Made by a program: the position numbers and the translations under genes. Positions 17,511-26,092 of a stretch of DNA of 64,000 bases are shown in pieces. The stretch comes from Collinsella sp. TM10-22. Lineage in GTDB: Bacteria > Actinomycetota > Coriobacteriia > Coriobacteriales > Coriobacteriaceae. Positions within the stretch are counted from its first letter, which is position 1; each line of letters starts with the position of its first letter. The stretch covers positions 124,001 through 188,000 of the forward strand of contig NZ_QSOC01000004.1 of NCBI RefSeq assembly GCF_003466125.1. The letters run 5' to 3'. The notes beneath the pieces are model-generated. The model worked only from the letters and a program-made list of their open reading frames with translations. It did not search any database and was not told the origin of the DNA.

Positions 17511-17515
17511 CGCCC

Positions 17516-20281
17516 ATGGACCAGGATCGCCAAAACAGCCAAAACCGTGATACGGAGCACGTCGGTCGCGACCGAGAGTTCGCGACCTACCGCACTGCCC
17601 AAAGTTCAAACGACATGGTGCCGACGGTGTTTCGCCGTGGCATCTACCGCACAATCCGAGGCGGTCTTAAGCGCTTCTTGTCCATCGTGGTCATCACGGC
17701 GCTTGGCGTGAGTGTGATGTGTGGCCTTAAGGCGGGCTGCGAGGACCTGTGCGATTCGGTTGACGCCTACTTTGACCAGCAGAATGTCTATGATATTAAC
17801 GTGCAGTCGACCTATGGCCTTACGCGCGACGATCTTGCGGCCATTCAAGAGGTCGACAGCGTCGAGACAGCCGAGGGCATCTACACCGAGACCGCCTACA
17901 CCGCCGTGGGTACAACGCGCGAGCGCGTGGTCGTCCAGAGCCTTTCCAGGGAGAATATCGATCAGCCGGTGCTGGTGAGTGGCGATTTGCCCGAGCGTGC
18001 CGGCGAGGTCGCGGTGACCTCGCGTTTTTTGAAGGCTTCGGGCAAGAAAATCGGCGATACGGTGAGCTTTGCCGCCAACGATGCGAGCTCGTCCAATCAA
18101 AGTGCCAAGGATCAGTTCGCCGCGGGTGATTACACCATTACGGCTGAGGTCCTCGACCCCACCGATGTGAGCTCCGACTCGACCGTCAATGCCTTTCGCG
18201 CTGCTTCGGCTGCGGACTATAAGTTCTATGTGAGCGAGGATGCCGCGACATCTTCTTCCTACTCCGCGGTTCACGTGACCGTCGAGGGGGCTAAGAGCCT
18301 CAATTCCTATTCGGATGCCTACACGACAAAGATTAATGAGGTCAAGGGCAATATCGATAAGATCCGCGACGGACGCGAAAAGGCACGTGCTCAAGAGTTG
18401 ACGGTCGATACGCCGGCAAGTTTGGATGCGGCCGAGCGCCAAGCGAATATGCTCTTTGGGATTGAACAGGACAACATCGATCGTATGGCCGAGGGCAGCG
18501 AGGAGCGTGCGCAGGCGCAAGCCGACCTGGACCAGCGCCGTGCCGCCGCCGACCAGCAGTTTGCCGATGCCCGCGCCGAGATTTCCGACCTTGGCGAATG
18601 CACCTGGTACATCCAGGACCGCGGCAACATCGCGAGCTACTCGAGCGTCGAGAGCGATAGCTCCTCGATCGAGGCCATCGCCACGGTTTTCCCGTTCATC
18701 TTCTTTATCGTCGCTGTGCTCATCAGTCTCACCACCGCCACGCGTATGGTCGAGGAGGAGCGCACGCTCATCGGTCTGTACAAGGCACTCGGCTATTCAC
18801 GCGGGCGTATCCTGTCCAAATACGTGGACTATGCGCTGTGGGCTTGCCTGATTGGCGGCGTGCTGGGCAACATCATTGGATTTGTGGGCCTGCCGCTGTT
18901 CTTGTTTACGGTATTCGACGACATGTACTCGCTGCCCCAGATGCTGCTTTCGTACGACATCGTGTCCTCGATCGTTTCGGTGGCGCTGTTTGCCGTGGGC
19001 GTGGTGGGCGCCACGATTATCGCCTGCCGCCACGAGATGGCCGAGACCCCGGCCTCGCTCATGCGCCCCAAGGCCCCGCGCGCCGGCTCGCGCATCTTGC
19101 TCGAGCGCATCGGCTTTATCTGGCGCCGCATGGGCTTCTTAAATAAGGTCGCTGCACGTAACCTATTCCGCTACAAAAAGCGCGCCTTTATGACCATCTT
19201 TGGCATCGCGGGCTGCACGGCGCTCGTGATTTGCGGTATGGGCATCCGCGATACATCGGTGGCGCTTTCGCCCAAGCAGTACGGGCATATCACGCGCTAT
19301 GACCTGCTAGCGGTCGCCAATCCCGACGATTTTTCGCAGACGTGCGCGGCGCTCGACGAGCGAAGCGCAGCCAAGGATTCCGACGTGACCGTGACTTCGA
19401 CGCTGCCGATTATGACCGACAACGTCACCTTTACATTTGGCGGCAAGAGCGAGACCGTGCAACTGATCGTGGTGCCCGATGACCGCACGAACGACCTGGA
19501 CGACTACGTGTGTCTCGAGGACGAGTCCGAAGAACCGCTCGCCCTGCGCGACGGGGATGTGTATTTGAGCAAGAGCTCTCAGCTGGTGCTGGGGATCAAG
19601 CCGGGTGACACAGCACATGTCCAGGATTCGTCACTCAACGTCGCCAAGGTCAAGGTCAGCGACATTTCGCTTAACTATCTGGGCAACACGCTCTATATGA
19701 CGCAGAGCACCTATGAGAGCGCGTTCGGTCGAAGCGCGCGCCTCAACGGCATCCTTGCGCTGCTTAAGGGTTCGTCGGCCGATCAGATTGCGTTTACCAA
19801 CCGTCTTAAGAGCGATGGTTGGATTACGCTGTCGAGTACCGCCGAGCATTGGGAAAACTATGAGGCAAACTTTACGATTATCAATTCGGTCGTGGTGCTT
19901 GTGACCTTTATGGCGGCGTGCCTGTCGTTTGTGGTGGTATTTACGTTGTCTAATACCAACATCTCGGAGCGCGAACGCGAGCTGGCGACTATCAAGGTGC
20001 TGGGCTTCCGTCGTGGCGAGGTGCACCACTACGTTAACAAGGAGACGCTGATTTTGACGGCGATTGGTGCCGCGCTGGGCGTGCCGCTGGGTGGCCTGCT
20101 TGCCGAGAGCTTTACGTACATCCTGCAGATGCCGTCGCTGTACTTTGACGTCGAAGTCGAGCCGCTGAGCTACGTGCTTGCCGTGGTGCTTTCCTTCGGC
20201 TTTACGATCATCGTCAACCTCGCCACCAACCGAACGCTCAACAAGATCGACATGGTCGGCGCCCTCAAGAGCGCCGAGTAA
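17516..20281 (+). CDS. FtsX-type ABC transporter permease with two FtsX domains
   Basis: A protein of about 921 aa. A first membrane helix near residue 50 (SIVVITALGVSVMCGL) is followed by a large extracytoplasmic domain. This includes a charged, coiled-coil-like stretch (about 285-355). Then come three membrane helices of the first FtsX domain (about 395-525), a fourth helix opening the second half (about 560), a second extracytoplasmic domain, and three C-terminal helices (about 790-915). The start is ambiguous: GTG 17504 overlaps the upstream stop, while ATG 17516 follows it; the latter is used. The gene is cotranscribed with the preceding ATPase. It is terminated by palindrome R3, which begins at the stop codon. 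Confidence 0.88.
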   Translation: MDQDRQNSQNRDTEHVGRDREFATYRTAQSSNDMVPTVFRRGIYRTIRGGLKRFLSIVVITALGVSVMCGLKAGCEDLCDSVDAYFDQQNVYDINVQSTYGLTRDDLAAIQEVDSVETAEGIYTETAYTAVGTTRERVVVQSLSRENIDQPVLVSGDLPERAGEVAVTSRFLKASGKKIGDTVSFAANDASSSNQSAKDQFAAGDYTITAEVLDPTDVSSDSTVNAFRAASAADYKFYVSEDAATSSSYSAVHVTVEGAKSLNSYSDAYTTKINEVKGNIDKIRDGREKARAQELTVDTPASLDAAERQANMLFGIEQDNIDRMAEGSEERAQAQADLDQRRAAADQQFADARAEISDLGECTWYIQDRGNIASYSSVESDSSSIEAIATVFPFIFFIVAVLISLTTATRMVEEERTLIGLYKALGYSRGRILSKYVDYALWACLIGGVLGNIIGFVGLPLFLFTVFDDMYSLPQMLLSYDIVSSIVSVALFAVGVVGATIIACRHEMAETPASLMRPKAPRAGSRILLERIGFIWRRMGFLNKVAARNLFRYKKRAFMTIFGIAGCTALVICGMGIRDTSVALSPKQYGHITRYDLLAVANPDDFSQTCAALDERSAAKDSDVTVTSTLPIMTDNVTFTFGGKSETVQLIVVPDDRTNDLDDYVCLEDESEEPLALRDGDVYLSKSSQLVLGIKPGDTAHVQDSSLNVAKVKVSDISLNYLGNTLYMTQSTYESAFGRSARLNGILALLKGSSADQIAFTNRLKSDGWITLSSTAEHWENYEANFTIINSVVVLVTFMAACLSFVVVFTLSNTNISERERELATIKVLGFRRGEVHHYVNKETLILTAIGAALGVPLGGLLAESFTYILQMPSLYFDVEVEPLSYVLAVVLSFGFTIIVNLATNRTLNKIDMVGALKSAE

Positions 20282-20330
20282 CCTGCCAAAAAGGGACAGG
20301 GTTATTTTGGCAGGTTTTATCTGGGCGAAC
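20281..20330 (+). repeat. GGGACA-core palindrome R3
   Basis: CCTGCCAAAA AGGGACAGGG TTATTTTGGCAGG followed by TTTTATCTGGGCGAA. It is nearly identical to R4, R5 and R6. The repeat starts at the last base of the permease stop codon and could act as a terminator. Confidence 0.75.
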
Positions 20331-20397
20331 GCCGGACAACCATTAGGTGGCCCAGCGTTTGCCCCGTTTTGCTGGGGAGGTCTGTCGTTCAGTGCTC

Positions 20398-20718
20398 TTA
20401 CTGCCCAATCCAGCGTTGCGCATAGCTCTTAATGTCCTCGGTAAAACCGTCAAGGTCGTCAAGGGTGATCACGCTGTCGATAAGCAAATTGGCTATCTCG
20501 CGGTGCATTGTGCTGCGGCGAATGTTGTTTGCGATTACGCCTGAGGACAGCTTGTCTCTATTGAGGCGCTCTTCTAATGCCCAAAATCTACTGGACGCTT
20601 CGCTGTCGCCGTTCAGCATCTCAACGTACTGGGCGATGAGCTTTTCCATATAACGTTCTTGCCATTGAGGAAGCATTTTCTTAAACAGCTTCCAGTCGCT
20701 TTCGGCTACGTCGCGCAT
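20398..20718 (-). CDS. Small conserved hypothetical protein
   Basis: A 106-aa soluble, charged, mostly helical protein (MRDVAESDWKLFKKMLPQWQ at the start, then VITLDDLDGFTEDIK near the end). The motif pattern is that of a widespread family of small Firmicutes/Actinobacteria proteins, sometimes mislabelled as transporters. It has no membrane segment and no catalytic motif. The frame extends to 20760, but the ATG at 20718 lies behind GGAGG and gives the conserved start. No operon partner is evident; it lies between repeats R3 and N7. Function unknown. Confidence 0.65.
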   Translation of the reverse strand: MRDVAESDWKLFKKMLPQWQERYMEKLIAQYVEMLNGDSEASSRFWALEERLNRDKLSSGVIANNIRRSTMHREIANLLIDSVITLDDLDGFTEDIKSYAQRWIGQ

Positions 20719-20841
20719 ATGTCCTCCGCTCGTCAAACGGGCTTTCCATTTGCCTTTCATTCTATTTGGTTTTCGCTCCCAGGCGTGGATGAGAGGCTCT
20801 CTTTAGCCTTCGAGATTGGGCTTGAATGGGTCGTATGCCAC

Positions 20842-20990
20842 AAAACGGGCCTATCTACTACGTTTGCTACCACACCCTCGACCATGACAAAGATTATGAA
20901 ATTAAAACCGCAGGTAGAGGGCTTGCCATTTTTCGGAAAAGGCGGGTATGGTCGGCCCTCTCGAGTTAAACGTAGTAAATAGGCCCTTTT
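20842..20990. repeat. Nested inverted repeat N7
   Basis: Outer arms 20842-20865 and 20968-20990 (AAAACGGGCCTATCTACTACG type) are nearly perfect reverse complements. A second, weaker pair (CCTCGACCAT with ATGGTCGG) lies inside. It sits in the 443-bp gap between the two small minus-strand genes. Confidence 0.65.
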
Positions 20991-21048
20991 CTTGGCGCGC
21001 GGTCAGCTCAATGCTAATCTCCGTGCCGGAACTGACCCAGTTGTTTGT

Positions 21049-21117
21049 AAGTTGTGGTGATATACGGACTGTTTGGCGCTTTGGAACTTCGAAACAGTCC
21101 CTATCTCACCGCAACTT
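21049..21117. repeat. 69-bp palindrome (AGTTGCGGTG type)
   Basis: Arms of 26 bp at 21049-21074 and 21092-21117, with ends AAGTTGTGGTGA and TCACCGCAACTT. It is related to the palindrome at 4251-4327 in the outer stem but differs in the inner part. Confidence 0.65.
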
Positions 21118-21161
21118 AGGAGAAGGGCGGGGGTGGTTGGGTGCTGGTGGGTCGGAGCGTG

Positions 21162-21620
21162 TTAGGCCTGTTTGCGGTGCTTCCATTGTTTGCGGCACCA
21201 GCGCATGAGCGCCTTTATGACGGGAATCGTGATGAGGATGATCCATGCAGGATGGGGCTGTCCCAAACAGAGCCACATGTAGAGGAACCAAGCGATGGCG
21301 GCTGCCGGGTAGATGGCCTCGATCAGCTTAGACAGGTGGCGCCGATCGATGAAGTCACCAATCGCGTAGTAGACGGGAACCAGAAAGACGAGGAAAAGCC
21401 CCATGTCCCATGTGCCGTAGACAATGCCGAGCACCAGATAGGCGAGAGCGACAAGTGCGGGGAAGGGAAACTTGTTCCACGCACGACCGACCTTGGTGTG
21501 GAAATGCTTGCCATGATGGTCGAGCTTGTCGTGTGCTTCCTTCCAGCTGGAAAACGTCTCGCCGTCGATGGTGACGGTGCCATCGTTGCTGTTCTGTGCC
21601 TCATCATCAGTGCTATCCAC
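21162..21620 (-). CDS. Small membrane protein, function unknown
   Basis: A protein of about 152 aa. The N-terminal 55 residues are hydrophilic and acidic, with the stretch GTVTIDGETFSSWKEAHDKL. Three hydrophobic helices follow (PALVALAYLVLGIVYG; MGLFLVFLVPVYYAIG; AAAIAWFLYMWLCLG to IILITIPVI), and the tail is strongly basic (RWCRKQWKHRKQA). The frame is open to an ATG at 21635, but that codon has no Shine-Dalgarno. The GTG at 21620 lies 6 bases after AAAGGA and is preferred. No family was recognised. It is followed upstream by 368 bp of non-coding DNA holding repeat N4. Confidence 0.6.
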   Translation of the reverse strand: MDSTDDEAQNSNDGTVTIDGETFSSWKEAHDKLDHHGKHFHTKVGRAWNKFPFPALVALAYLVLGIVYGTWDMGLFLVFLVPVYYAIGDFIDRRHLSKLIEAIYPAAAIAWFLYMWLCLGQPHPAWIILITIPVIKALMRWCRKQWKHRKQA

Positions 21621-21837
21621 CGCAGTTCCTTTCATGTGGTGACCGTAATCGAATGAGCCGAGTATGCCGAGAACAACCAGTAGCGACCACCATTTCTAGT
21701 TAGAATCTGCTCCAACCCTACCGCAACTACCGGTAGCAACCCCTAACGACCAGCCATTTCAGGACAAATGTCAGTGCTACTCTCAGCTAAGAGCCTGCAA
21801 CATCCCAAAATCTCAGCCCACGCACTTGCAGCAAGAA

Positions 21838-21997
21838 GACGAATAGCCTCGGCGAGTATGTAAACGCAGGGCCCTCCGACCCCGCCCGACGATTTCGATT
21901 GGCGACCTTTGACGGAGTCAAGGGAGGAGCCAAATCGAAATACGTCGGGCGGGGTCGGAGGGCCCGATGGGATGGGTTTCGACCGAGGCTATTCGTC
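21838..21997. repeat. Nested inverted repeat N4 reaching into pfkA
   Basis: Main arms 21869-21900 and 21933-21965 match over 32 bp with one indel. An inner stem CCTTTGAC-gga-GTCAAGG lies at the centre. A third, outer pair GACGAATAGCCTCGG (21838-21852, 21983-21997) includes the pfkA stop codon, so the far arm is an inverted copy of the gene's 3' end. Confidence 0.7.
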
Positions 21998-23068
21998 GCC
22001 GAAGCTGATGCCCAATGCCTTGGCCTCGCGCACCAGGTCGCTCTGGGGGTCGACAAACTTGAGCTTGCCGGCGACATCCTCGAGCGGCATGTGGCACATC
22101 TTGCCGTCACGCAGGGCAATCATGTAGCCAAACTCGCCGCGTAGGCAGCCCAGTGCCGCCTCGACGCCGCACTGGGTCGCAAAGATGCGGTCCTGGGCGT
22201 CGGGCTGACCGCCGCGCTGCGTGTGACCGGGGATGGCGACGCGGGTCTCGCGACCGGTCTTGGCCTCGATCTCCTTGGCGATGTCGTAGACAATCGACGG
22301 GCTCGTACGCTCGGCGAGCTTCTTCTTGTACTCCTTCTTGGACAGCGCCGCGTCCTCCTTGGAGATAGCGCCCTCGGCGACGGCCACGATGGTAAAGCGG
22401 CTGCCGGTCTCCATGCGATGCTCGATGGTCTTGATGACGTTATCCATGTCGTAGGGGATCTCGGGAATCAAGATGACATCCGCGCCGCCCGCGACGCCAG
22501 CGTACAGCGGGATCCAGCCAACCTTGTGGCCCATGATCTCGATGACGAACACGCGGCCGTGGCTCGAGGCGGTGGTGTGGATGTCGTCGATGCACTTGGT
22601 GGCAACGTCGATGGCGCTCGTAAAGCCAAACGTCATCTCGGTGCCCCAGGTGTCATTATCGATGGTCTTGGGCAGAGCGATAACGTTGAGGCCTTCTTGG
22701 CGTAGACGGTTGGCGGTCTTGGTGGAGCCGTTGCCGCCCAGCATAAACAGGCAGTCGAGCTGCAGCTTGTGATAGGTGTGGACCATCGCGGGCACCTTTT
22801 CGACGCCGTCAGCCTCGGGAATGTCCAAGCGCTTGAACGGCGTGCGGCTCGTGCCTAGAATGGTGCCGCCGCGGGTGAGGATGCCGCTAAAATCGGCGGG
22901 AGTCATAACGCGGAACCTGCTGTAGATAAGGCCCTGGTAGCCGTCCTCAAAACCATAGATCTCGATAGGCTCTTCGCTATTGGTCATGAGCGTTTTGACA
23001 ATGCCGCGCATGGTGGCGTTGAGCGCCTGGCAGTCGCCGCCACTGGTAAGAAGACCGATCCTAAGCAT
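21989..23068 (-). CDS. pfkA: 6-phosphofructokinase
   Basis: A 359-aa phosphofructokinase, the committed step of glycolysis. The opening GLLTSGGDCQALNA is the nucleotide-binding loop, and PKTIDNDTWGTE (residues 133-144) holds the catalytic aspartate. Two specificity positions can be read. GGNGS at 111-115 keeps the glycine typical of ATP users (E. coli position 104), while the Lys of PKTIDND (position 134, equivalent to 124) is typical of PPi-dependent and group III enzymes. ATP dependence is therefore likely but not certain. The neighbouring Asp of GGDGS is replaced by Asn. It is monocistronic; the 3' end merges with repeat N4. Confidence 0.9.
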   Translation of the reverse strand: MLRIGLLTSGGDCQALNATMRGIVKTLMTNSEEPIEIYGFEDGYQGLIYSRFRVMTPADFSGILTRGGTILGTSRTPFKRLDIPEADGVEKVPAMVHTYHKLQLDCLFMLGGNGSTKTANRLRQEGLNVIALPKTIDNDTWGTEMTFGFTSAIDVATKCIDDIHTTASSHGRVFVIEIMGHKVGWIPLYAGVAGGADVILIPEIPYDMDNVIKTIEHRMETGSRFTIVAVAEGAISKEDAALSKKEYKKKLAERTSPSIVYDIAKEIEAKTGRETRVAIPGHTQRGGQPDAQDRIFATQCGVEAALGCLRGEFGYMIALRDGKMCHMPLEDVAGKLKFVDPQSDLVREAKALGISFGDE

Positions 23069-23105
23069 GATGAATCCTTCCGGGCAAGTTATAACATGCG
23101 CATAA

Positions 23106-23141
23106 GTTTACCCCCGCACACTGTTGATACAGGGGTAAAAC
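23106..23141 (-). promoter_or_regulatory. Inverted repeat upstream of pfkA
   Basis: GTTTACCCC (23106) and GGGGTAAAAC (23132-23141) are inverted repeats 38 to 73 bp upstream of the pfkA start. The symmetric spacing suggests an operator or a leader hairpin; no regulator can be named. Confidence 0.3.
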
Positions 23142-23208
23142 GTGTTAGCTCAAGCGTATAGAAATGTAAGCAACGTCAGGCGAGCGTAAGGTCGACGGGC
23201 CTGGCTCC

Positions 23209-24294
23209 TTACAGCGCGAAGGCGTCGACGTCGCCCCAGTGGCGGCGCAGCGTGATGGCGGCAGCGGGCTCGGTGTTGTCAAAGACGACCGACCACTGCG
23301 TGTTGCTGGTGATGTCTTCCGGATTGGGCTCTTGCGCCGCAGCGCGTAGGGCCTTCCAAGCGATTGCCTCGTCTTGGGCGCCGGCACGGGCGTCGAGGAC
23401 ATCGGCGATTGCGACGGCGCGCTCTTTACCATGGCCCAGCTCGCCGTTCTTTTGGTTGGGGAGCACCTCGTCACCATAGCAGGCGTAGAAGTTCGTGACC
23501 TGGCGTACGGGCGTCGCCTTGCATGCACGGTCGGGATCGCGCGGATCCCACTCCACCACCCGCGCGTCACCGGCGGCGTCGTTGATAAAGAAGTGGTAAT
23601 CGCGTCCTGCCATGGCGTGCATGTCGTAGGCGGAAAGCAGGTTGACGGCCTCTTGCGTGGTGGCGGCACGGTCGAGCACCAGACGGATGGCGAGCGAGGT
23701 ATTGATGACGGGGCGTTGCGTGTCCTGGTCACAGGGTTTGGAATCCAGGGTGAGCACGGCAATGGACACGCCACATTCGTTGACGCCGTCGAGCTGGGCA
23801 AACGGGCCTATCAACGCCGCAGCGCGTCCGCCGACGGAGTCAAGCGGAGTGTTATCGCCCAGGTTGTTAAGGGCGGCAAACCCGATGGAGGCATAGCCGT
23901 CGCACGGGTGATTACGCACCAGCAGCGCCGAGGTGTCGTCCTTAAAGTCGTAATTGCGACCGGTGCGCACGCGGCCTTCGGCATCTACGGCGACAAAAGC
24001 GCTGCAGGCAAACTGGGGCGCCTGGACATGTGCCGGCACACCGGGCAGCACCTGTGCCACCACGGCATCGATGTAGGCCTGGTCGTCGCGCACGCCAGTG
24101 GCGATGATGCGATCAAGATCGTAGTCGTAGGCAATGTCGATTGCGTACAGGTCATAGCCATCCGCGTAGCCGGTCAAGCGTTTGAGTGACGCGGCAGACT
24201 TGATTTGTTTGTGATAAACGATGCCGGTGGCAGCGGCAAGGCCGACGGCGACTCCTGCGACACCGCAGGCGATGGCAATGTTACGTGGCTTCAT
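23209..24294 (-). CDS. Linear amide C-N hydrolase (Ntn family, C45/choloylglycine-like)
   Basis: A 361-aa protein. An N-terminal hydrophobic segment (residues 8-27) looks like an uncleaved anchor or signal. The catalytic domain follows: Cys97 in FACSAFVAVDAEG, then the conserved GRNYDF about 15 residues later, as in acyl-CoA:6-APA acyltransferase-like and choloylglycine hydrolase relatives. Asn and Arg positions further on (GVNECGVSIAVL, KNGELGHGKERA) fit the Ntn fold. In most members the Cys becomes N-terminal by self-processing; here about 96 residues precede it. Substrate is unknown. Bile salt hydrolase activity is not claimed because the usual BSH length and start (MC...) are absent. AAAGGAG precedes the ATG. 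Confidence 0.75.
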   Translation of the reverse strand: MKPRNIAIACGVAGVAVGLAAATGIVYHKQIKSAASLKRLTGYADGYDLYAIDIAYDYDLDRIIATGVRDDQAYIDAVVAQVLPGVPAHVQAPQFACSAFVAVDAEGRVRTGRNYDFKDDTSALLVRNHPCDGYASIGFAALNNLGDNTPLDSVGGRAAALIGPFAQLDGVNECGVSIAVLTLDSKPCDQDTQRPVINTSLAIRLVLDRAATTQEAVNLLSAYDMHAMAGRDYHFFINDAAGDARVVEWDPRDPDRACKATPVRQVTNFYACYGDEVLPNQKNGELGHGKERAVAIADVLDARAGAQDEAIAWKALRAAAQEPNPEDITSNTQWSVVFDNTEPAAAITLRRHWGDVDAFAL

Positions 24295-24455
24295 GACGGC
24301 TCCTTTCGTCCTGTTAGCGTAATTGTCGCAAAAGGAGTGCGGGCATGATGGCTCAACTTGGCGAGCGGCGCGGGATTAAACATGGAATGAAAGGCACGGC
24401 ACTGGCGCGGCGGGGTATGCTGGAGGGGACCATCAGCCCAGTGAAAGGGGAGAGC

Positions 24456-25841
24456 ATGACTGATCAGGAAACGCCCGAGCGCGCGCATGTGACGGCCGAC
24501 GATATCGAGGCCGCCAACGACCTTATCGACTTTATCGAGGCATGCCCCAGCATGTTCCATACGGCGGCGACCATTATGGCCGAGCTCGACGAGGCGGGCT
24601 TTACCTACCTGCCCGAGAATGCGGCGTGGGACATCGAGCCGGGCGGGCGTTATTACACGCAGCGCAATACCTCGAGCGTTGTTGCCTTTAAAGTGGGCGA
24701 GGACCTGGCCGCTACGTGGGGCGAGGACGGCGTTGCCGGTGACTATCATTTTCAGCTGACGGCGTCGCACAGCGACTCGCCGACGTTTAAGGTTAAGGCC
24801 GTGCCCGAGCTCGACGGCGCGGGCGAGACGCTACGCCTGAACACCGAGGCCTACGGCGGTATGATCGACTACACCTGGTTCGACCGTCCGCTGGCACTCG
24901 CGGGCCGCGTGTTGGTACGCGAGGGCGACCGTATTGAGAGTCGTTTGCTCGCTATCGAGCGCGAAGTCGCCATCATCCCGAGCCTTGCCATCCATATGAA
25001 CCGCGGCGTTAACGAGGGCTTTGCGCCCAACCGAGCCGTTGACCTGTGCCCTCTCATCAGCGCTGGCGACCTTAAGCAGGGCGACTTTGACGCCCTGATC
25101 GCCGACGAGCTGGATGTTGAGCCCGAGCAGATTTTGGGCCGCGATTTGTTCCTGGTCAACCGCCAGGATGCGCGCATTTGGGGCTGGGCCGACGAGTTTA
25201 TCTCGACGCCCAAGCTCGACGACCTGGCCTGCGCCTACACCTCGCTGCAGGCATTTTTAGGAGCTGAGAACGCGCACGACGTTTCGGTCTTCTGCTGCTT
25301 TGATAACGAGGAGGTTGGCTCCGAGACCAAGCAAGGCGCCATGTCGACGTTCTTGGCCGACGCGCTGCGCCGCATTAACGGATCGCTGGGCTTCGATGAC
25401 GAGTCGTACCACCGTGCGCTTGCCGCTTCGATGCTCGTGAGCTGCGACAACGCGCATGCCGTGCACCCCAACCACGCCGAGAAGTGCGACGCCCGCAACC
25501 AGGTTGTGCTCAACGGCGGCATCGTCATCAAGGAGGCCGCCAACCAGCACTACTGCACCGATGCCTTTAGCCGCGCGGTGTTCCAGGCTATTTGCGATGA
25601 CGCCGACGTACCCACGCAGGCCTTCGCCAACAAGAGCGATATGGCCGGCGGCTCCACCCTGGGCAACCTGTCGAACATGCAGGCGAGTATGCACGCTGTG
25701 GACGTGGGCCTGCCGCAGCTGGCCATGCACTCGAGCTACGAGACCGGCGGCGTGCGCGATGTGATGTGCGCCATCCGCGCCCTCACCGCCTTCTACGAGC
25801 GTGACCTCCATATCAACGGCGCCGAAAGCGTGGAGCTCTAA
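24456..25841 (+). CDS. M18 family aminopeptidase
   Basis: A 461-aa dinuclear zinc aminopeptidase of family M18 (aspartyl aminopeptidase-like). Metal-binding and catalytic motifs appear in order: SHSDSPTFKVK (His and catalytic Asp), DDLACAYTSL, DNEEVGSETKQGA (catalytic Glu), and DNAHAVHPNHAEK (His ligand) with a C-terminal LAMHSSYETGG (His ligand). The length is that of the clostridial/coriobacterial putative M18 enzymes. The frame opens at 24345, but the ATG at 24456 follows GGGGAGAG and is the conserved start. It is cytoplasmic with no signal peptide. Palindrome R4 directly follows the stop. Confidence 0.9.
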   Translation: MTDQETPERAHVTADDIEAANDLIDFIEACPSMFHTAATIMAELDEAGFTYLPENAAWDIEPGGRYYTQRNTSSVVAFKVGEDLAATWGEDGVAGDYHFQLTASHSDSPTFKVKAVPELDGAGETLRLNTEAYGGMIDYTWFDRPLALAGRVLVREGDRIESRLLAIEREVAIIPSLAIHMNRGVNEGFAPNRAVDLCPLISAGDLKQGDFDALIADELDVEPEQILGRDLFLVNRQDARIWGWADEFISTPKLDDLACAYTSLQAFLGAENAHDVSVFCCFDNEEVGSETKQGAMSTFLADALRRINGSLGFDDESYHRALAASMLVSCDNAHAVHPNHAEKCDARNQVVLNGGIVIKEAANQHYCTDAFSRAVFQAICDDADVPTQAFANKSDMAGGSTLGNLSNMQASMHAVDVGLPQLAMHSSYETGGVRDVMCAIRALTAFYERDLHINGAESVEL

Positions 25842-25842
25842 A

Positions 25843-25890
25843 ACCTGCCAAAAAGGGATGTTAATTTTGGCAGGTTTTATCTGGGCGAAT
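25843..25890 (+). repeat. GGGACA-core palindrome R4
   Basis: AACCTGCCAAAA...TTTTGGCAGG followed by TTTTATCTGGGCGAAT; the core reads AGGGATG instead of GGGACAG. It starts right after the aminopeptidase stop and may terminate transcription. Confidence 0.7.
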
Positions 25891-25948
25891 GCCAGCGGCA
25901 TTACAAGCCGCTGAGTCCCTAAAGCTTTGCGGGTAGAGAAAAAGTCAG

Positions 25949-26050
25949 CGAGAGCCCGTCTGGGCGAGCAAGGTGCCTTGAAAGAGGAGGGCATTGGCCT
26001 TCTGGCCATGCCCGACGATTGAAAGGCAGATTGCCGTCCAGACGGGCTCG
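25949..26050. repeat. Nested inverted repeat N5
   Basis: The outer arm GAGCCCGTCTGG (25952-25963) pairs with CCAGACGGGCTC (26038-26049). The inner hairpin GGGCATTGGCC (25989) pairs with GGCCATGCCC (26004-26013). It lies between the convergent aminopeptidase and dehydrogenase genes. Confidence 0.65.
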
Positions 26051-26062
26051 TAGCGTCGGCTC

Positions 26063-26090
26063 ATTACGCCGTTCGTTAGAACGGCGTAAT
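26063..26090 (-). terminator. Perfect 12-bp hairpin after the dehydrogenase gene
   Basis: ATTACGCCGTTC-gtta-GAACGGCGTAAT, ending 2 bp beyond the minus-strand stop codon. There is no T-run, so terminator function is only likely from position. Confidence 0.4.
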
Positions 26091-26092
26091 AC

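Noticed and set aside
17504..17515. GTG start for the FtsX-type permease
   Set aside because: It is possible, overlapping the ATPase stop, but the ATG at 17516 needs no overlap and adds no loss of conserved sequence; left as an alternative.
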